Below, piece by piece: positions 25,399 to 32,858 of a DNA stretch of 64,000 nt; position 1 is the stretch's first letter; every line of letters starts with the position of its first letter. The notes below the pieces were generated by a model. That model saw only the letters and a list, made by a program, of their open reading frames with translations, ran no database searches and was not told where the DNA came from. The position numbers and the translations under genes are program-made. This stretch comes from Aquimarina agarilytica ZC1. GTDB taxonomy: Bacteria > Bacteroidota > Bacteroidia > Flavobacteriales > Flavobacteriaceae. Location: NCBI RefSeq assembly GCF_000255455.1, contig NZ_JH621249.1, positions 93,738 to 157,737 on the forward strand, read 5' to 3'.

Positions 25399-25890
25399 AT
25401 GGAAAAAATAGATTATCTCATCATACAAAGTACTGACACAGGCGAAACTAAAGACTTTGGAAAAGAAGTCATCATAGCAAAACATACGGATTCAAAACGC
25501 GATGGTGGTTTTGGCTGGAATCGCCCAGGTATCGATTACTTGATACCGCAAGATGGCTCATTGCAAACCATCATCAATGAAGCTAGTCCAACAACTACCG
25601 ATTTATGGGGTATCTCCCACGGTAAAAAAGGTATCACAGGTATTGCAAAGCATATTGCATACGTAGGTGGCAGAACACTCAAAGAAGCTTGGGATAAAGA
25701 CACGCGTACCGATGAACAAAAAGCCACGCTTGAGGCTATTATAAAGTTCTATATACTGCGCTTTCCAGATATCATCATTGCAGGATTTAATGAAATTCCT
25801 GCAAAAGCAGATGAAGATAATCCTGGATTTGAAGTTGCAGAGTGGCTACGTGAATTAGAGATTCAAGAGCATAACATTTTCAAAAAATAG
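25399..25890 (+). CDS. Amidase_2-like protein that appears to lack zinc ligands
   Basis: The order of segments resembles T7 lysozyme-type N-acetylmuramoyl-L-alanine amidases: a first strand, a GWNRPGIDYLIPQDG block, HGKKGI, HIAYVGG and a final helix. At the positions where that family has its zinc ligands I read IIQSTDT instead of HCS/T, AGFNE instead of GHRD, and NPGFEVAEW instead of a Cys-containing CPxFDV. If my alignment is right, the enzyme is inactive and may be a structural or glycan-binding subunit. It follows the CHAP-like gene by 11 bases. Confidence 0.6.
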   Translation: MEKIDYLIIQSTDTGETKDFGKEVIIAKHTDSKRDGGFGWNRPGIDYLIPQDGSLQTIINEASPTTTDLWGISHGKKGITGIAKHIAYVGGRTLKEAWDKDTRTDEQKATLEAIIKFYILRFPDIIIAGFNEIPAKADEDNPGFEVAEWLRELEIQEHNIFKK

Positions 25891-25893
25891 CAA

Positions 25894-26076
25894 ATGAAAA
25901 CGATACTCACTTTAGGTGTAGGTTTTTGGCTGGGTAGGCAGATTTACATCAACTACGATAAACGAACTGCACTCAAAAAAGAAGCACAGTTAAAAGCACG
26001 TCTTCAGAAGTTTCTGGAGGACAATGATTTTAGTAAAGCCGAGAGTAAAAAACAAACCCATCGCATCGTAGGATAA
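25894..26076 (+). CDS. Small membrane protein, 60 aa
   Basis: A hydrophobic segment at residues 3-19 (ILTLGVGFWLGRQIY) is followed by a charged helix rich in Lys, Glu and Gln. It lies between the amidase-like gene (three-base gap) and the next gene (stop and start overlap by one base). It is one of the single-TM anchors in this operon; nothing more specific can be read. Confidence 0.65.
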   Translation: MKTILTLGVGFWLGRQIYINYDKRTALKKEAQLKARLQKFLEDNDFSKAESKKQTHRIVG

Positions 26077-26522
26077 TGGCCATTCAAATCAACATAGAAA
26101 ACCGCATTTTTCTTGTACCAGAAGCAGACGACCCGTGTGACTTCTGGACGAGCTATTTTACAAAACTTAAAAGTGAGCTTGGTCAGGAAAATGCAAAAAT
26201 GATATGGTTGATTACTTGGAAATCTAATGGTTCTACGTCTTGCACCACGAGTCCCAACTTCAATAAATGGTTGCATAAAAACAATCTTGATGTGTCTAAT
26301 ATGGCAACACGTACTATAGCTGATATCTCCGAAATAGGTGGAAACATTTTTGGCTTAGGTAAGAATCTTACAAAGATTCTATCTATTGGAGTTCCCGTAA
26401 TTCTTGCGGTCGTTTTAGTTGGGATTATTGTTTTGCTTAGAAACACATCAAAAAACGCAGACCTATCAGATGTAGCAATGCTAACACCTGCAGGTCGCGG
26501 TTTAAAACTATTAGGCAAATGA
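26076..26522 (+). CDS. Single-TM protein, 148 aa
   Basis: The soluble N-terminal domain has several Trp and Cys residues (DPCDFWTSYF, MIWLITW, TSCTTSPNFNKWLH), then a glycine-containing linker and a TM segment at about 102-124 (ILSIGVPVILAVVLVGIIVLL) with a short tail. It overlaps the next gene by four bases (ATGA). The family is not recognised. The aromatic-rich soluble domain may bind glycan or a partner protein. Confidence 0.7.
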   Translation: MAIQINIENRIFLVPEADDPCDFWTSYFTKLKSELGQENAKMIWLITWKSNGSTSCTTSPNFNKWLHKNNLDVSNMATRTIADISEIGGNIFGLGKNLTKILSIGVPVILAVVLVGIIVLLRNTSKNADLSDVAMLTPAGRGLKLLGK

Positions 26523-27007
26523 GTATTACGTATAAAATTATAGGCGCAAGTGTAGGCACATTATTTATCGGCACAACTTTTCTGTCGTTAAGAAAACGTA
26601 GTCGTGATATACGCACTAGCAAATTAATGACTGCTATTCAAGCACAAATTCAGCCTATTACAAATGGACTCAATTCACAAAACGCATTTGATATTCACTT
26701 TTTAAACAAGGTATTACAGAGTGTAAATCGTGAAGTTTTGGTTTTAAAAACCAGTACAGCTTCGCGCTATGCTGACCAAATTCATAAGGCTTGGGGAAGC
26801 TGGTACCAAGGTGGTGATGACGAAGAACAAGTGTACGGTGTGTTTAGGCAACTAAAAGATAAAGTTCAGGTATCACAGGTGGCAAAAGCCTATCAAGAAA
26901 CCTATTCTAAAAACCTTATAGATACACTTAAAGACCGTTTTGACAAACAAGAAATAACCATAGTGCTCAACATTGTAAAGGCACTTCCTAACTATAGAAC
27001 CGCATAA
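26519..27007 (+). CDS. N-terminal TM protein, annexin-like repeat paralogue A
   Basis: The N-terminal TM segment (about 4-21) is followed by a helical domain that resembles the protein of the next gene: FDIHFLNKV, DDEEQVYGVFRQLKDKVQVSQVAKAYQETYSKNL and the ending LPNYRT align with the neighbour's FDMNYL, VFGKKLRDKTQVASLSKAFYQSYKKDM and LPNYQS. The acid-VxxVF-x-LKDK-x-Q pattern recalls annexin-type helical repeats found in Bacteroidota phages. It may be part of a hetero-oligomeric membrane ring. It is spaced one base from its paralogue. Confidence 0.65.
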   Translation: MSITYKIIGASVGTLFIGTTFLSLRKRSRDIRTSKLMTAIQAQIQPITNGLNSQNAFDIHFLNKVLQSVNREVLVLKTSTASRYADQIHKAWGSWYQGGDDEEQVYGVFRQLKDKVQVSQVAKAYQETYSKNLIDTLKDRFDKQEITIVLNIVKALPNYRTA

Positions 27008-27008
27008 A

Positions 27009-27530
27009 ATGGAACTCTCAAAAACAAGTTGGTGGATGATAGGTGGCGCAGGATTAGGCGTTATCGGTATCGGTGTTTTTGTTACGCTTTCGCGAAAGCA
27101 TAACAAGCAACAATCAATGGCTTCTGCAACAATAACAGCAATAGGGTCCGGTGTACAAGTTTCTACTGGAAATGTGGGTACCACCAAACAAGAACCCAAC
27201 TGGAACAGCCCTTTTGATATGAATTATTTAACGGATGTACAGAAATGGGTATCCCCGAAATCAATCCGTGTGTTAGATGATATCTCAGCCAAAAAGTTTG
27301 CAAAAATCATTAAAGAAGCCAAAGGTACTTTTAATGACGATGAAGAGGCTGTAAAAGATGTTTTTGGAAAAAAGCTTCGTGATAAAACTCAAGTTGCGAG
27401 TCTTTCTAAAGCTTTCTATCAAAGCTATAAAAAGGATATGTGGCAGTACTTAAATAGCTTTTTAAGCCAAAATGAAATGAAGGAGTACGTGTCAAAATAT
27501 GTACAACGATTACCAAACTATCAATCATAA
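27009..27530 (+). CDS. N-terminal TM protein, annexin-like repeat paralogue B
   Basis: This protein is homologous to the preceding gene product and probably arose by tandem duplication. An N-terminal TM segment (about 8-27) contains a palindrome read in a second frame (LSRKH), then a Ser/Thr/Gly linker and the helical repeat domain ending in QRLPNYQ. Keeping both copies suggests two distinct positions in one assembly. Function is unknown. Confidence 0.65.
   Translation: MELSKTSWWMIGGAGLGVIGIGVFVTLSRKHNKQQSMASATITAIGSGVQVSTGNVGTTKQEPNWNSPFDMNYLTDVQKWVSPKSIRVLDDISAKKFAKIIKEAKGTFNDDEEAVKDVFGKKLRDKTQVASLSKAFYQSYKKDMWQYLNSFLSQNEMKEYVSKYVQRLPNYQS
27086..27099. repeat. Dispersed palindrome GCTTTCGCGAAAGC
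   Basis: Exact copy read in the frame giving TLSRKH, just after the TM segment of paralogue B. Confidence 0.9.
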
Positions 27531-27539
27531 AACGATACA

Positions 27540-28040
27540 ATGAAACAGATAAAAACGAAACCAAAACCATCATTTGCAAAGAAGAATAAAGATATCCTCG
27601 TTGTGGGAGGTGTTATTGTAGTGCTCGCAGGAGCAGCCATCACTTACTACGTAATGAGTAAAAAGAAAGAGAAAAAACAGATTGCTAGCGCCAGCTCATC
27701 TACTACAGGAACATCTATACTAAGTGGTACATCTAGTTATCAAACACCACCTTTTATTCCAAGTAGTTCGGGTACGTCAAGTTTAGGTAGTAAACCACCG
27801 CAGACCAAAGCTGGTTATCCTATAAAATATGGTAGTCGTCATCCCGATGTAAAAGTGTTACAGCGCTACCTAAAAATTTATAAGGAAGATTTAGGTCGCA
27901 GTGGTCCTAAACGAGATGGTGTAGATGGCATTTTTGGTCCTAAAACATCTCGTGCTGCACAAAAAAGATTAAAGAAAACAATCTTTAGCACTACTGATAT
28001 TGCAGGAATGCGCAAAGCATTGAAAAGTCTAGGAAAATGA
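27540..28040 (+). CDS. Membrane-anchored PG-binding-domain protein, 166 aa
   Basis: The protein has a lysine-rich start, a TM segment at about 18-37 (ILVVGGVIVVLAGAAITYYV), a Ser/Thr/Gly linker and a C-terminal PG_binding_1-like domain (YGSRHPDVKVLQRYLK, then DGIFGPKTSRAAQKRLKK). This would tie a membrane to peptidoglycan. The next gene, overlapping by four bases, encodes a second protein of the same layout. No catalytic domain is present. Confidence 0.8.
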   Translation: MKQIKTKPKPSFAKKNKDILVVGGVIVVLAGAAITYYVMSKKKEKKQIASASSSTTGTSILSGTSSYQTPPFIPSSSGTSSLGSKPPQTKAGYPIKYGSRHPDVKVLQRYLKIYKEDLGRSGPKRDGVDGIFGPKTSRAAQKRLKKTIFSTTDIAGMRKALKSLGK

Positions 28041-28540
28041 TGAGCGAGCAAACGATAAATAAAGGATTGATGATAGCTGGTGGATTGCTTGGCTTAGGAA
28101 TTCTAGGATATCTCTTTTTCAGAGAAAAAGAAGAACGAATCGAAGAAGCTGAATTTACAATAGTTGAAGAGCCTAAACTTGAAAAAATTGAAAAACCAAT
28201 TATTCAAGAAAAAGTAGTTCCTGTTGTTGAAATGAAACCTATCGCACCTGTAAAAAAGAAAGAAGAAACCATTCTGGTAAAACCAAAAGCTCCACCCGAA
28301 CCTAATGATGACTTCCCCCTAAAATTGGGTAGCAAAGGTGAACGTGTAAAACAATTGCAGGTGTATCTATTGCGTAATCACGGAAGTCAGGGCATTGTTA
28401 ATGACACTTTTGATAAAACGATTGAAGAACGTGTCCAGAAATACCTGAAGGTAAAAACCATAACAGCTTCTCTATTTAAGAAATTGAATATAGCTGGCAC
28501 GAAAAACAAAACAACTAATGACCCAAAAAAGAAGCATTAA
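28037..28540 (+). CDS. Membrane-anchored PG-binding-like protein, 167 aa
   Basis: A TM segment at about 9-26 is followed by an acidic/proline linker and a C-terminal domain with the pattern LKLGSKGERVKQLQVYL and NDTFDKTIEERVQKYL, a divergent version of the PG-binding domain in the preceding protein. The layout matches its neighbour, so this is probably a diverged tandem copy. ATG 28037 and 28040 are both possible starts. It overlaps the next gene by 23 bases. Confidence 0.7.
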   Translation: MMSEQTINKGLMIAGGLLGLGILGYLFFREKEERIEEAEFTIVEEPKLEKIEKPIIQEKVVPVVEMKPIAPVKKKEETILVKPKAPPEPNDDFPLKLGSKGERVKQLQVYLLRNHGSQGIVNDTFDKTIEERVQKYLKVKTITASLFKKLNIAGTKNKTTNDPKKKH

Positions 28541-28766
28541 AGATTTAATTGATGGTCTGGTGGATAAGGATGGAATTAAAACCGAAGTTACGGTAACACT
28601 TACCAATCAGACCTTAACCAAAATTGTACTGGCATTATTGGCTTCTGGCGCCACCATAGTTGTGGTAGCACATTTAACCAAAAATCTATTTCCTAATCAT
28701 CAAATAGCGTCTTTGCAAGCAGATATTAAAAGCATCAAATCAACCCTAAAATCACAATTAAAATGA
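28518..28766 (+). CDS. Small single-TM protein, 82 aa
   Basis: A short soluble N-terminus (VDKDGIKTEVTVTLTNQTL) precedes a TM segment near residues 35-53 (IVLALLASGATIVVVAHL) and a helical tail. It overlaps the previous gene by 23 bases and the next by four. It could be a holin-like or anchor protein, but nothing decisive is visible. Confidence 0.65.
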   Translation: MTQKRSIKDLIDGLVDKDGIKTEVTVTLTNQTLTKIVLALLASGATIVVVAHLTKNLFPNHQIASLQADIKSIKSTLKSQLK

Positions 28767-29086
28767 TAGAAATCTTACAACACATTTCAAATTACCTAAA
28801 TAGCCTAGACTGGTCATATATTCTGACTTTCATTGTTATTGCTTATGGCCTAAACCATTATCGAGCTACCGACTTTTTCTATGAAGTATTCAAACTAAAA
28901 ATAGCTACACGTTATCGCGTTTTCATCATCGGGCTGGTTTATGGAATAGCGCTATACTTTATCCGTGGTTATCAGCTTAAAATGATTGAGTGCCTTTTAC
29001 AATCTTTTGCTTTTGCATTGGTGTTTCATAAGCTGTTACTAGAAAAGTTTTTAAATAGACTCTTTCAAACGAAACCCAAGGTATAA
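28763..29086 (+). CDS. Small polytopic membrane protein, holin-like, 107 aa
   Basis: Three hydrophobic segments can be read (about 15-30, 50-67 and 74-92), with a basic end. Size and topology suit a holin, and it directly precedes the spanin-like pair and lies in an operon with several wall hydrolases. No holin family motif is recognisable, so the role is inferred from context only. Confidence 0.5.
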   Translation: MIEILQHISNYLNSLDWSYILTFIVIAYGLNHYRATDFFYEVFKLKIATRYRVFIIGLVYGIALYFIRGYQLKMIECLLQSFAFALVFHKLLLEKFLNRLFQTKPKV

Positions 29087-29439
29087 TGAAATACTGGAAA
29101 CCCATTTTATTGGTGCTTTGGATGGTTGGGCTAGTTCTTTTATTAGTGTTCTACATCATTCCTCAAGAAGAACGATTACAAAATGACACCATAGAAAAAC
29201 TGGAACAGGAAAATGAAAATTTAGCTCATAGAAATGCAACGCTAGATGAAGAAATTCTACATCTAAAAAAGGAAACTGACAGTTTAGCTACTCATATTTC
29301 TTTAAGTGAACAAACCATCAAAAAACTAGAAACCCAACTATATGAAAAATTGGATAGGATTAATGCTATGTCTGCTATGGACTTGCACGAGTACATCGCA
29401 GGATTTAAAACCGATAGTACGGGATTTCAAAAACGGTAA
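29086..29439 (+). CDS. N-terminal TM, coiled-coil protein (spanin-like), 117 aa
   Basis: A TM anchor at residues 5-26 (ILLVLWMVGLVLLLVFYII) is followed by a long heptad coiled coil (about 32-100). This is the layout of inner-membrane spanins such as Rz. A second gene starts within its 3' end in another frame, as Rz1 does in Rz. Other anchored coiled coils look the same, so the call rests on the pair together. Confidence 0.5.
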   Translation: MKYWKPILLVLWMVGLVLLLVFYIIPQEERLQNDTIEKLEQENENLAHRNATLDEEILHLKKETDSLATHISLSEQTIKKLETQLYEKLDRINAMSAMDLHEYIAGFKTDSTGFQKR

Positions 29440-29761
29440 ACACTTCTGTTTTAATATGGAGCAATCACGCTTTCTAGCAACGAAGTTAGAGTATAGTTTG
29501 TTTCAAGATAGCATTATCGATACGCTTAAAATTAGGCAGATAAGGTGGAAACAACTGTTACAAAAAAAGGATACTACCATTTTAAAGCTAGAAAACAAAA
29601 TTGAAAATCTATCACTCATCCAAGTCAATGATGAAGCACATATTCAAGAACTCAATTTGACTGTAAGAAAGCAACAAAAACAATTAAAAAGAGGTAAGCT
29701 AGAACGCTGGTTTTTTGGTGGTGGCTTACTCATATTAACCGGAATAATAATAGCACAATAA
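29342..29761 (+). CDS. Secreted coiled-coil protein nested in the previous gene, 139 aa
   Basis: The first 98 bases lie within the preceding gene in the +1 frame. The N-terminus MKNWIGLMLCLLWTCTSTSQ is a convincing signal peptide, possibly with a lipid-modified Cys, which supports this start. A helical coiled coil (about 60-115) follows, and a C-terminal hydrophobic segment (WFFGGGLLILTGIIIA, about 123-138). The nested arrangement recalls Rz/Rz1, but the C-terminal TM segment is unusual for an outer-membrane spanin. Confidence 0.6.
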   Translation: MKNWIGLMLCLLWTCTSTSQDLKPIVRDFKNGKHFCFNMEQSRFLATKLEYSLFQDSIIDTLKIRQIRWKQLLQKKDTTILKLENKIENLSLIQVNDEAHIQELNLTVRKQQKQLKRGKLERWFFGGGLLILTGIIIAQ

Positions 29762-30252
29762 TGAGTATAGTAGGATATCAAAGTACCGTAATACAAGCAC
29801 CTGGAAATGTGGTTAATTCTCAAAGGGAATTGAGAGTTCCACCTAATCATCTTAATCCTGATTTATTTCATTCACCAGAGCGCAATGTGTACGCCGTACT
29901 CAATGAAAACATTGTAATAGGAAAAGATATTAGACTACGTACTAGGTCTGGCAAAGATGAAATTGCGGGATGGCAAGTGAGCTTGCCTGCACCATTGGTA
30001 AAAAATCCACAAGGTGAATACACAGGAACGCTATTGAGCAGAAAAGGTAAACCCTTTTTCTATGCGATAGATGATGATGGTCGTGTTTTTCTCTCTGGTA
30101 AGTTTGAAGATGAGCAGGACGAAGTGAATCTTAATATAAATCCCTACGTAGCCGAGTTACCCTTAAAGTTCAGGTCGTTTCCAGATAGACAAGCACCCAG
30201 AAAACGAAATGCGAGAAAAACCACAACTACGGATGCTAAAAATAAGAAGTAG
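29761..30252 (+). CDS. Beta-rich hypothetical protein, 163 aa
   Basis: There is no signal or TM segment. The middle reads as successive strands (NIVIGKDIRLRTRSGKDEIAG, GTLLSRKGKPFFYAIDDDG) and the end is basic (RKRNARKTTT). Start overlaps the previous stop by one base. It could be a fibre or structural protein; no family was recognised. Confidence 0.65.
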   Translation: MSIVGYQSTVIQAPGNVVNSQRELRVPPNHLNPDLFHSPERNVYAVLNENIVIGKDIRLRTRSGKDEIAGWQVSLPAPLVKNPQGEYTGTLLSRKGKPFFYAIDDDGRVFLSGKFEDEQDEVNLNINPYVAELPLKFRSFPDRQAPRKRNARKTTTTDAKNKK

Positions 30253-30275
30253 TTAAGCTAGTGCAAAAGTGATAA

Positions 30276-30905
30276 ATGAAACAGCAATTTGTACAGACAT
30301 ATTACTCTTATGCTAAAGAGGCAGAACAGCGCACAGGGATTCCAGCGCTTTTTGGGCTTGCCCAATGTGCGCTAGAAACAGGTTGGGGCAAAACCATTAA
30401 AGGTAATATGCTATTTGGTATGAAAGTGGGTAGTGGCAGAAATTATGGTGGTTGGCAAGGAGATAAGCAATTGATTAAAACTACTGAATATTCTAGCATA
30501 TCAACAAAATGGTTTCCTGTTATTCTATCAGGATTTCCTGTTCTACTTTCTAGTGGAAAATGGAAATATCGCGTACTCGACAATTTTAGAGCTTATGCCT
30601 CACCGCTACACTCTTTTATAGATTGGGCAGGACTTTTAAAAAGCAATTCTAGATATCGTTCAGCATTTCAACATACTGCAAATCCACATCAATTTGCAAA
30701 CGAAATCGCTAATGCTGGTTATGCCACAGACCCTAACTATGCTGATAAAATTTCTCAATTAATCTTTGAAATTGAAGCCTTAGTTCCTGTCTCATCAAAA
30801 AAGAGGTCATTAAAGAATACTAAGAAACCTCTTATAGCCTTTGTAACCATAGGTGCGACTCTTATCACTTTAGCTATTTTAAAACTTACAGACGTATGGA
30901 AATAA
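30276..30905 (+). CDS. GH73 glucosaminidase, C-terminally anchored, 209 aa
   Basis: The N-terminal domain matches FlgJ-type endo-beta-N-acetylglucosaminidases: FGLAQCALETGWGK with probable catalytic E34, NMLFGMKVG, and later NSRYRSAF and HQFANEIANAGYATDPNYADKI. These enzymes cut the glycan chain of peptidoglycan. A TM segment at about 186-204 ends the protein, so the enzyme is membrane-fixed, and there is no N-terminal signal. It overlaps the next gene by ten bases. A wall-penetration or lysis role fits the neighbours. Confidence 0.85.
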   Translation: MKQQFVQTYYSYAKEAEQRTGIPALFGLAQCALETGWGKTIKGNMLFGMKVGSGRNYGGWQGDKQLIKTTEYSSISTKWFPVILSGFPVLLSSGKWKYRVLDNFRAYASPLHSFIDWAGLLKSNSRYRSAFQHTANPHQFANEIANAGYATDPNYADKISQLIFEIEALVPVSSKKRSLKNTKKPLIAFVTIGATLITLAILKLTDVWK

Positions 30906-31231
30906 AAATCTTTAAGCTTATTGCTATCATTTTAGGAGCTACAGGGTTCTGGAAGCTCATTGAAATCCTGTTGCAATATGGTATGCAGAAGCGCCTTAAA
31001 AATGCAGAAATACGCAACTTAAACATTCAAGCCAATAGTCTGGTGGTAGAGAATTACAAGTTATGGTCTGAAAATATGGAAAAGCGATTGAAACAATTAG
31101 AAAGTAAAAATGCTTTGATGAATAAAACCATCACAAAACAGCGCGACCGTATTACCGAATTAGAAAAATACGTAGACCAATTGGAAGCCGAAATACAGTC
31201 TTATAAAAAAGAGAAAAACGATGAACGTTGA
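30896..31231 (+). CDS. N-terminal TM, coiled-coil protein, 111 aa
   Basis: The hydrophobic start (residues 5-27, LIAIILGATGFWKLIEILLQYG) is followed by a continuous coiled coil (about 50-108, KRLKQLESKNALMNKTITKQRDRI). The layout is similar to 29086-29439. It overlaps genes on both sides by ten and eleven bases. Function is unknown; an assembly or spanning role is possible. Confidence 0.65.
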   Translation: MEIKIFKLIAIILGATGFWKLIEILLQYGMQKRLKNAEIRNLNIQANSLVVENYKLWSENMEKRLKQLESKNALMNKTITKQRDRITELEKYVDQLEAEIQSYKKEKNDER

Positions 31232-31367
31232 TAAAGGAAACAATACTCTCAATTACATTTTTGGAGCATTTATTTTATTGAGTGCAGTTAAAATAAGTTC
31301 AGATTTATATCTGCGATACAAAAAATCAAAAATGCCTTCAAAGGTATGTGGTTGTGGTAAAAAATAG
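31221..31367 (+). CDS. Small single-TM protein, 48 aa
   Basis: MNVDKGNNTLNYIFGAF begins a frame with one hydrophobic segment (residues 12-25), a basic stretch and a C-terminal CGCGKK. It overlaps the previous gene by 11 bases and the next by 20, the same packing used throughout this operon, which supports it despite its size. No family was recognised. Confidence 0.5.
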   Translation: MNVDKGNNTLNYIFGAFILLSAVKISSDLYLRYKKSKMPSKVCGCGKK

Positions 31368-31878
31368 CAATCAACATATCTATGTAGGCATAGGCACTCT
31401 ATCAGTTTTACTGTTGGGTGCTTTTGTTATTTACAAGGGTTCCAGGTCTAAAAAGAGACAACAATTGTTTGCGGGTCATAAACCAATGGACTTATCTATA
31501 TTTGATAGTCCAGATATTCCTGGTTCTGGCAACTGTATGGACAGACGCTTACTATTTATGCTTCGGCAACTAGAAGCTCGTACTGGCTATCCTATTTTTA
31601 GCTGGATAAATTCTGGCGCTCGCAGTCCGTCGCATAACAGTAAGGTTGGCGGTGTCTCTAACTCATCTCATAAAATACCGACCTGTAAAGCGGTTGATAT
31701 TAAAGCTCCCTCTAAGTTTATACGTAATCATCTTGTCACTTCGGCTCGTAATGTTGGATTTAAGCGCATAGGTGTTGGTAGAACTTTCGTACATCTTGAT
31801 GTAGATGATTTAAAGTCTCAATATGTGGCTTGGGGTTATCCTAGTGGTACGCCTGCAGAGGTTAATCCTTTTGTGTAA
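31348..31878 (+). CDS. M15-type peptidase with N-terminal TM, 176 aa
   Basis: A TM anchor lies at about 12-29. The catalytic domain has SGARSPSHNSKVGG, then SSH (H108), AVDI (D117) and FVHLDV (H149), the zinc-ligand set of M15 D,D- or L,D-peptidases that trim peptidoglycan stems. The start codon is GTG (31348 or 31354). It is the last gene of the plus-strand series; its stop faces the Wadjet operon across 44 bases that contain only a weak inverted repeat. Confidence 0.8.
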   Translation: MVVVKNSNQHIYVGIGTLSVLLLGAFVIYKGSRSKKRQQLFAGHKPMDLSIFDSPDIPGSGNCMDRRLLFMLRQLEARTGYPIFSWINSGARSPSHNSKVGGVSNSSHKIPTCKAVDIKAPSKFIRNHLVTSARNVGFKRIGVGRTFVHLDVDDLKSQYVAWGYPSGTPAEVNPFV

Positions 31879-31922
31879 TAGTCATAAGAGCTTATTGATG
31901 ACTTTGATAAAGTGACATCATT

Positions 31923-32858
31923 CTAATCTTGAATCAAAGTAACCATTTCTTTAAGTTGATTGTCCTCTTCAGTTATCCAGTGATTTTTCTCTATTAAATT
32001 AACTAAAATATCTTTGTGCCTATTATCTAAATTCTTCACACTAAGATTGGAGTATTTAGAGGGGTTATCCCTGTCTATCCAAAGGCTTTTGTGCTCTGAT
32101 TTCAGGATGCTTTTAGAACTCGCTGTTGGATAAAGTAGCTTAATTTGTGGAATAAGTTTACAAACCATATTGAAAATAAGTAGACCATCATAATCCCAAT
32201 CGCCTGAATAGTAGATAGGCAAATTCCTGTCATAGGTATATTTTAGTTTTTCAATGTTTTTCCCTCCAGCATACCAAAGTTCATAACCGTATTTTCTAGG
32301 TAATGAAGGTCTCTTTAAAAAGTCTAAATTTTCACAGAGAATAATTAACTTAGGATTTTCACATTCTAAACGATACATATATTGCTGATCTTTATCATCA
32401 GCAAGCTCATCAATTTGAAGCATCTGTTTAACGGCATCAATTAAAGATTTCTTACCCACCAAATATTTTTCATTTTTGAAAAACATAGAAGACACATTCC
32501 TGACGGTTTCCTCATTTTGTATTATTTGATTCCTAATTGGTAAAAGTTCGCCGCTGTCTATACGACGTTTCATATCCATTAGCTCTATGATATCTGCTTC
32601 TTCAAATCTGGTTTGGGGTTTTAAAAGCTGATTGTTTTCTAAAAATGCGTAGTACTGATTAAACTTCTCGAGATATTCTTCTTCATACATCTCAAAAAAA
32701 TCTTCATCGTCAGAATAATAAATCTTATAGCCTTCTTTAATTTCTTGGGTATCATTCAGCAAGTGTTGAAACAAAGAATCCTTAATTAAAGTTTCTTTAA
32801 TCTTTGTTTCTTTATTTCTGTAAAGTTCATTTAATGATTTTAGTGCTACCCAATTCAT
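31923..32858 (-). CDS. jetD: Wadjet JetD, TOPRIM endonuclease subunit
   Basis: The 311-residue protein has a helical N-terminal half and a TOPRIM-like C-terminal half (LIILCEN for the Glu strand, YYSGDWDYDG for the Asp cluster). It is the last gene of a four-gene minus-strand operon in Wadjet order and overlaps jetC by one base. JetD cuts circular or extrachromosomal DNA after the JetABC motor has extruded it, protecting against plasmids. The sequence looks complete. Confidence 0.85.
   Translation of the reverse strand: MNWVALKSLNELYRNKETKIKETLIKDSLFQHLLNDTQEIKEGYKIYYSDDEDFFEMYEEEYLEKFNQYYAFLENNQLLKPQTRFEEADIIELMDMKRRIDSGELLPIRNQIIQNEETVRNVSSMFFKNEKYLVGKKSLIDAVKQMLQIDELADDKDQQYMYRLECENPKLIILCENLDFLKRPSLPRKYGYELWYAGGKNIEKLKYTYDRNLPIYYSGDWDYDGLLIFNMVCKLIPQIKLLYPTASSKSILKSEHKSLWIDRDNPSKYSNLSVKNLDNRHKDILVNLIEKNHWITEEDNQLKEMVTLIQD

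Noticed and set aside
4559-31878. Tailed prophage
   Set aside because: No terminase, portal, capsid of HK97 type, tail tube, tape measure or baseplate was recognised, and there is no integrase or att pair in the window.
13087-31878. Type VI secretion or contractile injection system
   Set aside because: No sheath, tube, spike or ClpV-like genes were seen; the ATPase is of small packaging or HerA type.
13087-31878. Integrative conjugative element
   Set aside because: No relaxase, VirB4-like or Tra-type proteins of Bacteroidota conjugation were recognised.
31879-31922. Terminator between the M15 gene and jetD
   Set aside because: Only a weak AGTCAT/ATGACT inverted repeat without a T-run is present, too weak to list.
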